DNA of 64,000 nt from Pandoraea nosoerga (GTDB lineage: Bacteria > Pseudomonadota > Gammaproteobacteria > Burkholderiales > Burkholderiaceae), in assembly GCF_902459585.1 (NCBI RefSeq), contig NZ_CABPSC010000003.1:310001-374000 (forward strand), read 5' to 3'. Numbering within the stretch: the first letter of the stretch is position 1; each line of letters starts with the position of its first letter. Below are positions 29,285-38,677 of the stretch, in pieces. Position numbers and translations under genes: made by a program. The notes under the pieces are model-generated. The model worked only from the letters and a program-made list of their open reading frames with translations. It made no database searches and had not been told where the DNA came from.

Positions 29285-29338
29285 TGCATCCTCCCAATCG
29301 ACCGGCGTTTATCGGAATGCATCACATACTTGGCAGTG

Positions 29339-29812
29339 TCAGAACTCTACCATCGCGAAATCTTCCTTGCCGACATCGCATAGCGGGCAGCGCCAGTCGG
29401 TCGGAACATCTTCCCAGCGCGTGCCCGGCGCAATGCCGTCTTCGGGATAGCCGGTGGCTTCGTCGTAGATCCACCCGCAAATGACGCAGACCCATTGACG
29501 CGACGCCGCTGCGGCCTGGGCACCTGCGGCATCGGACGCCGTCGCCGCTTCGCCGGCCTCGTTCCCCTCAACATGCTTCGTCCGCGCTTGCGCGTCCGAT
29601 CCTTGCACGGCGCCCGGATCGAGCAATGTGAAGATCATCGGCGACTCGGTGCCCGGGGTGTCGGCCGCGGAGCGGGCCAGATGCGATTGCAGGGATTCGA
29701 GAAGCGCCTGCGCTTCGTCGCGGGTCAGGTCGATCCAGAACGGATCGCCCGCGCCGTCATTGAGCCGCGACGGGGAAAATTGCAATTCGACGGCAGAGCC
29801 TTTCTTGTACAT
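29339..29812 (-). CDS. Rubredoxin-domain protein with novel N-terminal region
   Basis: This 157-residue protein ends in a rubredoxin fold (about 106-157) with iron ligands Cys109, Cys112, Cys142 and Cys145 (CVICG and CPLCD). Rubredoxins carry single electrons. The first 60 residues ([17 protein letters not shown] and [14 protein letters not shown]) are not part of rubredoxin and I do not recognise them; an Ala-rich linker joins the two parts. The start at 29812 is preferred because the N-terminal segment looks conserved in style; an ATG at 29872 is possible, and neither has a strong ribosome site. Confidence 0.85.
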   Translation of the reverse strand: MYKKGSAVELQFSPSRLNDGAGDPFWIDLTRDEAQALLESLQSHLARSAADTPGTESPMIFTLLDPGAVQGSDAQARTKHVEGNEAGEAATASDAAGAQAAAASRQWVCVICGWIYDEATGYPEDGIAPGTRWEDVPTDWRCPLCDVGKEDFAMVEF

Positions 29813-29927
29813 ACGCGTTGATGCTGGTGATGACGGGCACGATCGAAGGGCGACCGCCCCCTCGCGGAGCATTGTATCGGCGCACGATCGCGGAATAAAT
29901 CAGCGATTCGGGGAGAGATTGTGCCGT

Positions 29928-29950
29928 ATTACGGAACAATGGCAACAATG
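29928..29950. promoter_or_regulatory. 23-bp near-perfect palindrome, candidate operator for the EamA transporter
   Basis: ATTGTGCCGTA and TACGGAACAAT are two 11-base arms around a single central T; they pair at all but one position (G opposite A). The site is 127 bases upstream of the transporter ATG and about 115 bases upstream of the rubredoxin gene, in a shared divergent promoter region. Such size and symmetry suit a dimeric repressor. The cognate regulator is not in the window and I cannot name its family. Confidence 0.55.
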
Positions 29951-30076
29951 AACGCACGCTGGCAGCGCCATTACCCGCACTGACTGCACCAGTATGATGC
30001 GTACGGTGTCAGGATCGGTGACAATGGCCGACACTGCGCAGCGCGTGCGCGATACGTCGCTATCCGAATCAATCTC

Positions 30077-30967
30077 ATGAAAACCTCCCCGCGTCCGGTC
30101 GACGCCACTGCACTGGCCATCATGTTGGGCTTGTGCATGATCTGGGGCGGCCAGCAGGTCGCCGTCAAACTGGCGGTGCCCGTCGTGCCTGCCGTCTTGC
30201 AAGCGGGCCTTCGCTCTGTCGTCGCCACCGTGCTCGTCGGCGCCTGGATGCTATGGCGGCGGCAGCGCCTGATCAGCGGCGACGGCACCCTCGGTGCCGG
30301 TCTGCTCGCCGGCGCGCTGTTCTCGCTGGAATTCCTGTGCATCTTCGTCGGCCTCACGCACACGACCGCCTCGCGCATGGCCGTCTTTCTGTATTCGGCC
30401 CCCTGTTTCACCGCCATCGGCCTGCACTGGACCGTGCCCAGCGAGCGGCTGCGTCCCATGCAATGGCTTGGCATGGCGCTCGCATTTTGCGGCATCGTGG
30501 TGGCATTCTCGGACGGCAGCAATACGGACCTGGCGAAGACGTGGCCCGGTGACCTGCTGGGCATCCTCGCCGGCGCATTGTGGGGGATGACGACCGTTGT
30601 CGTACGCGCCTCGCGTCTGGCCACGGCCGCCGCGTCGAAGACACTGCTCTACCAGCTTGCGGTCTCGGCGGTCCTGTTGTGCGCGCTGGCGCTCGCGACG
30701 GGGAACGTGCAGATCGGGCCGATGACACCCACGATCTGGATCAGCCTCGTCTACCAGTCCATTGGTGTGGCGTTCGCCAGCTATCTGATCTGGTTCTGGC
30801 TGCTCACCCGTTACAGCGCCGCGCGTCTGGCCTCGTTCTCGTTTCTGAGTCCGCTTTTCGGCGTGACGTTCGGCGTGCTGATTCTCCGCGAATCGGTCGG
30901 CTGGCGCTTCGGTTGCGCCGTCGTGCTGGTATTCGTGGGTATCAGCCTTGTGAACCGGCGCCGCTGA
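30077..30967 (+). CDS. EamA/DMT-family transporter
   Basis: This 296-residue inner-membrane protein has two EamA repeats of about five helices each (residues 10-145 and 150-290). Features include [18 protein letters not shown] at the start and the second-repeat end [21 protein letters not shown], typical of the drug/metabolite transporter superfamily. Substrate cannot be told from sequence. Its 3' end overlaps the 3' end of rsmA by 26 bases on the opposite strand. Confidence 0.9.
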   Translation: MKTSPRPVDATALAIMLGLCMIWGGQQVAVKLAVPVVPAVLQAGLRSVVATVLVGAWMLWRRQRLISGDGTLGAGLLAGALFSLEFLCIFVGLTHTTASRMAVFLYSAPCFTAIGLHWTVPSERLRPMQWLGMALAFCGIVVAFSDGSNTDLAKTWPGDLLGILAGALWGMTTVVVRASRLATAAASKTLLYQLAVSAVLLCALALATGNVQIGPMTPTIWISLVYQSIGVAFASYLIWFWLLTRYSAARLASFSFLSPLFGVTFGVLILRESVGWRFGCAVVLVFVGISLVNRRR

Positions 30968-31775
30968 TTGCGCGCGACAGATTCACGTATTCGTCGACCG
31001 GCACATCTTCGGCGCGACGCGTGAGGTCGAAGCCGAGCGCGTCGAAATCGATCCGGTCGCGATAGCTGTGCAGCGTATTGCGCAGCATCTTGCGACGTTG
31101 GGAAAACGCCTGCGCCACGACCGCTTCGAACACATCCAGATCCACCTCGGGCAAATCGGCCACGGCGCGCGGAATCATGCGCACCACGGCCGAGTCGACC
31201 TTCGGCGGCGGATTGAAGGCGTCGGGCGGCACGTCCAGCACCTTGTCCATCCAGTAGCGGTACTGCAACATGACGGACAGGCGGCTGTAGTTGCTCGAAC
31301 CGGCTGGCGCCACCATGCGCTCGACCACTTCGTTCTGCAGCATGAAGTGCTGGTCGCGCACGAGCGTCGCGTAGCGCATCAGATGGAACAGCAGCGGGCT
31401 GGAGATGTTGTAGGGCAGGTTGCCGACGATGCGCAGCGGGGCTTCGTCGCGGCGCGCATCGGGGACCAGCGAGCCGAAATCGAAGTCGAGGGCGTCGCCC
31501 GCGTGCACGCTCACGCGCTCGCCGAACCTGCGCGTGAGACGCGCGACCAGATCGCGGTCGAGCTCGACCACGTGCAGGTGCGAAATCCACTCGGTGAGCG
31601 GCGTCGTCAGCGCCCCCAGACCCGGGCCGATTTCGACCATCAGGTCGTCGGCGCGCGGCGAGATGGCGCTCACGATCGCATCGATCACGCCCATGTCGAC
31701 GAGAAAATTCTGGCCGAAACGTTTGCGGGCCACGTGGCCCTGTTGGACGCCCGTGCGCTTCGTTGCACTACTCAT
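30942..31775 (-). CDS. rsmA: 16S rRNA dimethyladenosine transferase RsmA (KsgA)
   Basis: RsmA dimethylates A1518 and A1519 in 16S rRNA during 30S maturation. It has 277 residues. RKRFGQNFL near the N-terminus, the SAM motif [10 protein letters not shown] and the catalytic [11 protein letters not shown] motif are all present. ATG 31775 has GAGGA upstream; the longer frame reads into pdxA. It is the last gene of lptD-surA-pdxA-rsmA, 10 bases after pdxA. Confidence 0.97.
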   Translation of the reverse strand: MSSATKRTGVQQGHVARKRFGQNFLVDMGVIDAIVSAISPRADDLMVEIGPGLGALTTPLTEWISHLHVVELDRDLVARLTRRFGERVSVHAGDALDFDFGSLVPDARRDEAPLRIVGNLPYNISSPLLFHLMRYATLVRDQHFMLQNEVVERMVAPAGSSNYSRLSVMLQYRYWMDKVLDVPPDAFNPPPKVDSAVVRMIPRAVADLPEVDLDVFEAVVAQAFSQRRKMLRNTLHSYRDRIDFDALGFDLTRRAEDVPVDEYVNLSRAISGAGSQG

Positions 31776-31785
31776 GTGAAATTCC

Positions 31786-32850
31786 TCAGGAACGCGGTGC
31801 GCGCGTGGTCGCAGTCGCGGCGTCGGCGATCGATTGCGCATGGGTGGCGGCGTTGGCGGCCATGGCCGCGGCGGTGCGCAGCGCCTCGAGCAGGCTGCCG
31901 CTCTCGGCCTTGCCCGTGCCGGCGAGGTCGAGCGCCGTGCCATGGTCGACCGACGTGCGGATGATCGGCAGACCGAGCGTGATGTTCACGCCCGCGCCAA
32001 AGCTCGCATATTTGAGCACCGGCAAACCCTGGTCGTGATACATCGCGAGTACGGCGTCGGCGCCTTCGAGATGCCGCGGCTGGAACAGCGTATCGGCCGG
32101 ATAGGGCCCGCGCGCGTCGATGCCCGCCGCACAGGCGTCTTGCAGCGCCGGCGTGATGACATCGATCTCCTCGCGGCCGAGATAGCCCGACTCGCCCGCA
32201 TGCGGGTTCAGCCCGGTCACCAGAATGCGCGGACGCGTCACGCCGAAGTGGCGCATCAGGTCGTGATTCAGGATGACGAGCGTCTCGAGCAGTTCGTCAC
32301 GGCGAATCGCGCCGGGCACCTGCGCGAGCGGCAGGTGCGTGGTGGCGAGCGCCACGCGCAGACCGCCGCCGGCGAGCATCATCACGACACGCGGCGTGCC
32401 GGTGCGCTCGGCGAGATATTCGGTGTGCCCGGTAAAGGCCACGCCGCAGTCGTTGATCGTGCTCTTTTGCAACGGCGCCGTGACGATCGCGTCGTATGTC
32501 CCGGCGAGTGCGCCGTCGATGGCGTCGTCGAGCAGGGCGAGCACGTAGCGCCCGTTGGCGGCCTGGAGCTGCCCGGGCTGCGCCGGGACCGCCAGCGAAT
32601 GGTGCACGACGCGTACCCGGCCGTCAGCCAGCAAATCGCGCCATGCGTCGCCGAGGCCCACCGCTTGCGCGCGCGCGGCGAGCAGCGTGGCGTCGCCGAG
32701 CACGGCGAACCGGCAACGGGCGAGGGCGTTGGCGGCGAGCTCCGGCGGCGACGCCAGACATTTCGCGAGCGCCTGCACTGTAAGCTCCGGCCCAACGCCC
32801 GCCGGTTCACCCGTGGTGATGGCGAGGACGAAGGGCCGGTCGGAAGTCAT
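31786..32850 (-). CDS. pdxA: 4-hydroxythreonine-4-phosphate dehydrogenase
   Basis: PdxA oxidises 4-phosphohydroxy-L-threonine in the DXP-dependent pyridoxal phosphate pathway. It has 354 residues and begins [33 protein letters not shown] and [11 protein letters not shown] are the metal- and substrate-binding motifs. Some Ala-rich C-terminal residues (after about 325) extend past the usual end. It follows surA by 42 bases. Confidence 0.96.
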   Translation of the reverse strand: MTSDRPFVLAITTGEPAGVGPELTVQALAKCLASPPELAANALARCRFAVLGDATLLAARAQAVGLGDAWRDLLADGRVRVVHHSLAVPAQPGQLQAANGRYVLALLDDAIDGALAGTYDAIVTAPLQKSTINDCGVAFTGHTEYLAERTGTPRVVMMLAGGGLRVALATTHLPLAQVPGAIRRDELLETLVILNHDLMRHFGVTRPRILVTGLNPHAGESGYLGREEIDVITPALQDACAAGIDARGPYPADTLFQPRHLEGADAVLAMYHDQGLPVLKYASFGAGVNITLGLPIIRTSVDHGTALDLAGTGKAESGSLLEALRTAAAMAANAATHAQSIADAATATTRAPRS

Positions 32851-32892
32851 GCCTGAAAAGATAAACGGATGGCGAAACGTCTCACGCGGCGC

Positions 32893-34260
32893 TTACTGCT
32901 GCGCGGTGTTAAGACGATAGTCGACATAAGCGCTGTCGCGCAGTTGCTGCAACCAGTCGCGATACTGCTGCTCCGCCTTGCGGCCGCGCAGTTCCTGCAT
33001 CGCGAGATTGCGTTCCTGATCGCCCGAGACCTGCGACTCGCGATGGCCCAGCACCTGAATCAGGTGATAGCCATACTCCGAGCGCACCGGATCGCTGATC
33101 TGGCCGTCCTTGAGCTCGGACATCGCACGCTCGAACGCCGGCACGGTCTCGCCCGGCGAAATCCAGCCGAGGTCCCCGCCCTGTGCGGCCGAGCCGTCCA
33201 CCGAATTCTTCCTGGCCAGATCGGCGAAGTCGGCCTTGCCGGCCTCGATCTGCGCCTTGAAGTCGGCGAGCTTCTGACGCGCCTGCGCTTCCGAGACGCC
33301 GTCTCCCACGCGAATCAGGATGTGACGGGCGTGGATCTGCGGCACGGTCATGCCCTGATCGCCGCCCTGCTTGCGCGTCTCGACGAGTTTGATGACATGA
33401 AAGCCGTTGTTGCTGCGCAGCACCTGCGGCACGAGCGTGCCCGGTTGGAGCTTCTGGACCTGGTTCAGATAGAGGTCGGGAATACGCTCGGGGATGCGGT
33501 AGCCCATGTCGCCACCGTTGGCGGCGTCGGCAGCATCCGAATATTGCTTGGCCAGCGCCGCGAAGTCGCCACCCGCCTTCGCCTTTTCCAGCGCCTCGCT
33601 CGCCTTCTTCTGGGCGGCGTCGATCTGCTCCGGCGTGGCGCCGTCGGGAAACTTCACGAGAATTTCGCTGATGCGGTATTCGGTCTCCGACGGCGTTGCC
33701 GTAGCACCGCGCTGCGCGGCGAGGAACGTATTGATTTCCGACTCGCTCACCTGAATCTGGCTGTCGACTTCGCGATCGCGCAGACGCGCCAGAATGATCT
33801 GTTCACGCACTTCCTTGCGGAATGCATCCCAGGGCACGCCGGCCTGCTGCAAACGCGCCTTGTATTGATCGACGCTCAGGCGGTTGTCGGCGGCGATGCG
33901 CTGCAGCGCCTGCTCGACGTCGGCATCCTTCACGACGATACCGTCTTCCTTCGCGCGCTGGAGCTGCACCTGCGTGACGATCATCTGTTCGAGCACCTGG
34001 CGTTGCAGCATGTCGGCGTCCGGGATTGGGCGCTTGGCAAGCGTGAGCTGGTGCTTGGCCTCCTCGATGCGTGCGTCGAGCTCCTTGCGGGTGATCACGC
34101 TGTCGTTGACCACGGCGACGATGGAATCGATCGAACGCGTGGACGACGCGGGCGCCCCGGCCGCCCGGGCGCTCACCGGCGCCGGCTGAGCTACCGCCAC
34201 CCCGGCGGCAAGACACAGGCCCGCCAGCAGCGAGGCACGCTTCACAAACATGTCATTCAT
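32893..34260 (-). CDS. surA: Periplasmic chaperone / peptidyl-prolyl isomerase SurA
   Basis: SurA escorts unfolded outer-membrane proteins to the BAM complex. It has 455 residues: a Sec signal peptide of about 25 residues (LLAGLCLAAGVAVAQ), the N-terminal chaperone domain, and two parvulin PPIC domains (about 195-300 and 310-410), each with IRVG/HILI-type and YGYHLIQV/GFHVIKL strands. Its ATG overlaps the end of lptD by 8 bases. LptD itself is a SurA client in E. coli, so the order makes functional sense. Confidence 0.96.
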   Translation of the reverse strand: MNDMFVKRASLLAGLCLAAGVAVAQPAPVSARAAGAPASSTRSIDSIVAVVNDSVITRKELDARIEEAKHQLTLAKRPIPDADMLQRQVLEQMIVTQVQLQRAKEDGIVVKDADVEQALQRIAADNRLSVDQYKARLQQAGVPWDAFRKEVREQIILARLRDREVDSQIQVSESEINTFLAAQRGATATPSETEYRISEILVKFPDGATPEQIDAAQKKASEALEKAKAGGDFAALAKQYSDAADAANGGDMGYRIPERIPDLYLNQVQKLQPGTLVPQVLRSNNGFHVIKLVETRKQGGDQGMTVPQIHARHILIRVGDGVSEAQARQKLADFKAQIEAGKADFADLARKNSVDGSAAQGGDLGWISPGETVPAFERAMSELKDGQISDPVRSEYGYHLIQVLGHRESQVSGDQERNLAMQELRGRKAEQQYRDWLQQLRDSAYVDYRLNTAQQ

Positions 34261-36613
34261 AGTTGCTGAATCGAGAAGGAATCTGGTTCGTCGGCGGTGG
34301 CTGGTAGCCCGGCACGCCTACCTTGAAGGCTTCCGTGGCGCTGTTGCCCGACTTGGTCAAGCCCTTGAGCTCCAACTGCGCGAAGACGCGCGACGTCGTC
34401 GTGGTGGCGTTGGTCGCGTAGCGCTGGAGCCCGATCCGGAAGGCCCAGCAGTCGGCATCATACTCGAAACCCGCCAGGGCATCGATGAACGTCTTGTCGG
34501 TGATGCTGTAGTTCAGGCGGCCAACGACCCCGAGGCGAGGTGTGATCGGCCATTGGCCCGAAAGTTCGATCTGGTTGATCGGGCTGGTCGTAAGCGAGGT
34601 CTGGCCCACGACCGCCGGCGGATTGCGCAGATAGCGGTAATACAGATTGAACACGCGACGCTCGCCCGGGCGCCACGTCACGCCGACGTCCGAGCGCTTG
34701 AACTGGGAGGTGTCCGGACTGTACTGCACCGCCGTGCTGAACGTGATGTTGCTGTAGAGCAATGCGGAGCCGCCGACCAGGAAGTCCGACACGCCGGGGT
34801 TTTCCGGCGTGCCGCCCGGCATCGTCACGCGCGACTGCTGAATGTTGTAGCGCTGCGCGTACCAGATGCGCGCGCGCTCGATCCCCGACTCGGCATCGAT
34901 CAGGCGTGAAGTCAGCGCCATCGTGACGCGGTTGGCGTCCTGAATGCGGTCTACGCCGATGAACGAGTTCTCGCTGAAGATTTCGGCGAGGTTGAAGTCG
35001 GAGACCGCGCTGTCGAAAATCGGAATCGAACTCTGATCGCGATACGGCGTGTAGACGTAGAACAGGCGCGGTTCCAGCGTTTGCTTCATGGCCGACCCGA
35101 ACAGGTTGACCGGCCGCTCGAACGTCAGGCCGGTATCGAGACTGACCGTCGGCACGGTACGCGTGATCGACGACTGCATGGTCGATCCGTTCGGATAGTC
35201 GACGTTGTACGACGCCGCATTGAAGATCACCTTCGGCACGACGAAGTAGCCCGGCGTCAGAATCGGGTAGCTCAACGTCGGCTGCGCATACAGACGCTCG
35301 CCATTGGGCTGGCCAGTCCATGAAGCGATCTGGAAGCGGTTGTACCGGATCGGCATGGTGAAGTCGAAGCCGTGGAAGTCCGACTTGCTGTAGGTCGCGG
35401 CCAGTTCCGGCACCGATTCGTATTGGGGCGTGCTCGGCGCGAGCGTCTGATACTTCAGCACGCGGGCGAGGAAGGACCAGTTGCCGTATGCCCACGTCAG
35501 GCCGGCTTCGCGGTTGTACACGCGCTGCACGCCGGTCTGGAAGTTGGTGCCGGCGCCAAAATCGTCCGGATAGGTGTCATCCGACACCTTGGTGAAGTTG
35601 ACGTAGGCGTTCACGCCATAGCCGAGCGACTGGCTGTGCTGCCAGGTGAACGTGTAGCGGGCGTCCCCCGTCACGCGGTCCTTCGGCAGGTATTCGATGT
35701 GAAACAGCCCGGCGTAGGTCGGCTCGAGGTACCGGAAATCGCCGTTGAGCATGACGCCGCGCTTGGTCATGACGCGCGGCGTGAGCGTCAGATCGCGGTT
35801 GGGCGCGATGTTGAAGTAGTACGGCGTCGCCAGCTCGAAGCCGGTGCGGCTCGACTGCGTGAACGTGGGTGCCAGAAAGCCGGAGCGGCGCTCGTTCGAC
35901 GTCGGAAACGACAGGTAGGGGCTCGCGAAAATCGGCACGCCCTGGAAGAACAGAATGCCGTTATAGGCCGTGCCTTCCTGCTGTTCCTGGTCGAATTCGA
36001 ACTCCGACGCCTTGATGTACCACGCCGGCGTCTTGCCGTCCTCGGTGCAGGCGCAGGCCGAATAGGTGCCGCGCTGCAGCGTCACGAGGTTGTTCGCCTC
36101 GATGTCGCCGCGCTCCGACTTGCCGCCGCCGCCCGACACGAGCCTGTAGGTCGGCGTCAGCATGTAGCCGTCGCCGGCGCCTGTATACATATGGGCCTCG
36201 GGCCCGATGAACAGATTGCCGGCCTGCGACAGGCGGGCATTGCCGTGCGCCACGACTTCGTCCGTGTCCTGATCGTAGGTCAGGCGATCGCCCTTCACGA
36301 ACGAGCGGTACTTGCGCGCCTCCGCATCGCCGTCGACCGTCGCGTCGACATTGGTCCGGCCAGTGAGATGCATGCCGCGCACGTACATCGGCACGTCTTC
36401 TCCCGCACCGAGCGGGTTGTCGACGAGCGCGGGGACCGTGCGCAGCACGAGGCCGTCGCTCTTGGCAATATCGGGCGGCGGGGCTTCCTGCGCGCCGGCG
36501 ATCGAGCACCACACTCCGGGCACGGAGAGCAGCAACGCCAGCGGCTTGCGCCGCGCGCGCACCAGGCGCCGCAGCGATGAAACATCATTCGTATGGACTC
36601 GTTTATGCGGCAT
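34253..36613 (-). CDS. lptD: LPS-assembly outer-membrane protein LptD
   Basis: LptD is the beta-barrel that inserts LPS into the outer leaflet with LptE, whose gene is also in this window. It has 786 residues, close to E. coli (784). Residues 1-50 form the export signal (basic ARRKPLALLL then AGAQ), then an OstA/LptA-like periplasmic domain (GDRLTYDQDTDEVVAHGNARLSQ) and a C-terminal barrel to the end. The cysteine pattern is CAC in the periplasmic part and a single Cys near the C-terminus (DADCWAFR), rather than the CC pair of E. coli. The ATG at 36613 was chosen for length; the ribosome site is weak. Confidence 0.94.
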   Translation of the reverse strand: MPHKRVHTNDVSSLRRLVRARRKPLALLLSVPGVWCSIAGAQEAPPPDIAKSDGLVLRTVPALVDNPLGAGEDVPMYVRGMHLTGRTNVDATVDGDAEARKYRSFVKGDRLTYDQDTDEVVAHGNARLSQAGNLFIGPEAHMYTGAGDGYMLTPTYRLVSGGGGKSERGDIEANNLVTLQRGTYSACACTEDGKTPAWYIKASEFEFDQEQQEGTAYNGILFFQGVPIFASPYLSFPTSNERRSGFLAPTFTQSSRTGFELATPYYFNIAPNRDLTLTPRVMTKRGVMLNGDFRYLEPTYAGLFHIEYLPKDRVTGDARYTFTWQHSQSLGYGVNAYVNFTKVSDDTYPDDFGAGTNFQTGVQRVYNREAGLTWAYGNWSFLARVLKYQTLAPSTPQYESVPELAATYSKSDFHGFDFTMPIRYNRFQIASWTGQPNGERLYAQPTLSYPILTPGYFVVPKVIFNAASYNVDYPNGSTMQSSITRTVPTVSLDTGLTFERPVNLFGSAMKQTLEPRLFYVYTPYRDQSSIPIFDSAVSDFNLAEIFSENSFIGVDRIQDANRVTMALTSRLIDAESGIERARIWYAQRYNIQQSRVTMPGGTPENPGVSDFLVGGSALLYSNITFSTAVQYSPDTSQFKRSDVGVTWRPGERRVFNLYYRYLRNPPAVVGQTSLTTSPINQIELSGQWPITPRLGVVGRLNYSITDKTFIDALAGFEYDADCWAFRIGLQRYATNATTTTSRVFAQLELKGLTKSGNSATEAFKVGVPGYQPPPTNQIPSRFSNYE

Positions 36614-36776
36614 GTACGCAAACAGCGAGACAATCGAGGCGCCGCTTGCGGGCAGCCAATCCCGCGTGTCCGCACGGCATTGCCGGGACATTCGGGACGG
36701 TCGATCGAGGTCGAGAAACGGGGCGTCGAGAAAACATGATCGGGTATTATATGGCAAGACGTTTACGGCCCTCATC

Positions 36777-37862
36777 ATGACCGCACACCCCTCCGCTCGC
36801 GCGAGCGTTTCCGGCGCTTCCCACTCGCTCTCCGGCACCACCGATCCCCGTCTTCAGGCCCTCGGCAACTGGCTAGCCGGCGTGGCCGAACCGTTCTCGC
36901 TCGACCTTGCGCAGTGGGCGCCGGCCTCGAGCGACGCGAGCTTCCGGCGCTACTTCCGCATCGGCAGCCGCGACCCGGCACATCCGACCCTGATCGTGAT
37001 GGACGCCCCGCCGCCCCAGGAAGATTGCCGCCCGTTCGTCCACGTCGCGCAATTGCTTGACGAAGCGGGCCTGCAAGCCCCCAGGGTGCTGGCCGAGGAT
37101 CTCGCACAAGGCTTTTTGCTGCTCACCGACCTCGGTAACCGCACTTATCTCGACGTGCTCAATGACGACAACGCCCGCACGCTGATGCGCGAGGCCATCG
37201 ACGCGCTGGTCGTCTGGCAGAAGAGTTCCCGCCCGGACGTGCTGCCGCCCTACGACGCGGCGCTGCTCAGGCGCGAGCTCGACCTGTTCCCGGACTGGTA
37301 CGTGGGCAAGCACCTGAAGACCGAACTCACGGCGCAGCAGCGCGCCACGCTCGAGCGCATCAACCAGTTGCTGATCGACAACGCGCTGGCGCAGCCGAAG
37401 GTGTTCGTACACCGCGACTACATGCCGCGCAACCTCATGCCGGGCCTGCCCGGCACGCCGGGACCGGGCATTCTGGACTTTCAGGACGCCGTCTACGGGC
37501 CGCTCACCTACGACGCCATCTCGCTCGTGCGCGACGCGTTCCTGAGCTGGGACGAAGAGCGCGAGCTCGACTGGCTCGTGTACTACTGGGAACGCGCGCG
37601 CAAGGCCGGTCTGCCGGTCGACGCGGACTTCGGCGAGTTCTATCGCCGGGCCGAATGGATGGGGCTGCAGCGCCACCTGAAGGTGCTGGGCATCTTCGCG
37701 CGCATCAACTACCGCGACGGCAAGCCGCGCTACCTGGCCGACACGCCGCGCTTCTTGCGCTACGCGCGCAAGGTCGCCGACCGCTACACGCCGCTGCGCC
37801 CTCTCGCGCAGTTGCTCGACACGCTGACCGGCGAGCAGGCCAGTGTCGGCTATACGTTCTGA
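36777..37862 (+). CDS. amgK: N-acetylmuramate/N-acetylglucosamine kinase AmgK
   Basis: This aminoglycoside-phosphotransferase-fold sugar kinase makes MurNAc-1-phosphate in the peptidoglycan recycling shunt known from Pseudomonas putida. It has 361 residues. SSDASFRRYFRI is the N-lobe motif, VHRDYMPRNLM is the catalytic loop, and ILDFQDAVYGPLTYD supplies the metal-binding Asp. It is divergent from lptD with about 160 bases between starts. murU follows after 10 bases, confirming the pathway assignment. Confidence 0.93.
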   Translation: MTAHPSARASVSGASHSLSGTTDPRLQALGNWLAGVAEPFSLDLAQWAPASSDASFRRYFRIGSRDPAHPTLIVMDAPPPQEDCRPFVHVAQLLDEAGLQAPRVLAEDLAQGFLLLTDLGNRTYLDVLNDDNARTLMREAIDALVVWQKSSRPDVLPPYDAALLRRELDLFPDWYVGKHLKTELTAQQRATLERINQLLIDNALAQPKVFVHRDYMPRNLMPGLPGTPGPGILDFQDAVYGPLTYDAISLVRDAFLSWDEERELDWLVYYWERARKAGLPVDADFGEFYRRAEWMGLQRHLKVLGIFARINYRDGKPRYLADTPRFLRYARKVADRYTPLRPLAQLLDTLTGEQASVGYTF

Positions 37863-37872
37863 GGCGCGCCGC

Positions 37873-38625
37873 ATGAGCGCCATGAAGGCGATGATCTTCG
37901 CGGCCGGACGCGGCGAGCGCATGCGTCCGCTCACGGACCTCACCCCCAAGCCGCTGCTGCTCGTCGCCGGCAAGCCTATCGTGGTCTGGCAGATCGAAGC
38001 GCTCGCGCGCGCCGGCTTCACGGATATCGTCATCAATCACGCCTGGCTCGGTGCTCAGATCGAAGCCGCGCTCGGCGACGGCGCCGCCTTTGGCGTGCGG
38101 CTCGCCTACTCGGCCGAAGGCGAGGCGCTCGAGACCGCGGGCGGCATCGTCCAGGCGCGCCCGCTGCTCGAAGGGGCGGGCAACGTCTTCCTCGCCGTCT
38201 CGGGCGACATCTTCACGGCATTCGACTACGGCGCGCTGCGCGCACACGCCGAGCGCCTGGCCGCGCAGCCGTCGCCCGGCATGCATCTGGTGATGGTGCC
38301 GAACCCGCCGTTTCATCCGGCGGGCGACTTCGCGCTCGACGCCGCGGGGCGACTGCACCTGCCCGACGCGGCGCCGGCGGGCAGCACGGCACTCACGTTC
38401 GGCAACATCGCGCTGTACGACCTGCGTCTGTTCGACGGCATTGCCGCGGGCACGCGCATGGCGCTCACGCCGGTCTATCGCCGCGCGATCGCCGAGGGGC
38501 GCGCGAGCGGCGAGCGTTTCGACGGCGCCTGGGAGAACGTTGGCACACCGGCGCAACTCGAGGCGCTGAACGCCGCCGTCCTGGCAAGCGGGCGCAGCCG
38601 CGCATCAGGGCGCGCCCGGCAGTAA
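37873..38625 (+). CDS. murU: N-acetylmuramate alpha-1-phosphate uridylyltransferase MurU
   Basis: MurU turns MurNAc-1-phosphate plus UTP into UDP-MurNAc, bypassing de novo synthesis and the fosfomycin target MurA. It has 250 residues of the nucleotidyltransferase fold, with the signature MIFAAGRGERMRPLTDLTPKPLL near the start and SGDIFTAFDY for metal binding. Two starts three codons apart are possible (37873 and 37882). Pairing with amgK is the usual arrangement. Confidence 0.93.
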   Translation: MSAMKAMIFAAGRGERMRPLTDLTPKPLLLVAGKPIVVWQIEALARAGFTDIVINHAWLGAQIEAALGDGAAFGVRLAYSAEGEALETAGGIVQARPLLEGAGNVFLAVSGDIFTAFDYGALRAHAERLAAQPSPGMHLVMVPNPPFHPAGDFALDAAGRLHLPDAAPAGSTALTFGNIALYDLRLFDGIAAGTRMALTPVYRRAIAEGRASGERFDGAWENVGTPAQLEALNAAVLASGRSRASGRARQ

Positions 38626-38677
38626 AATCGCTTCAATGCACTCGAAATCGACCGAATCGACAGAAATGGAGCCCGCG

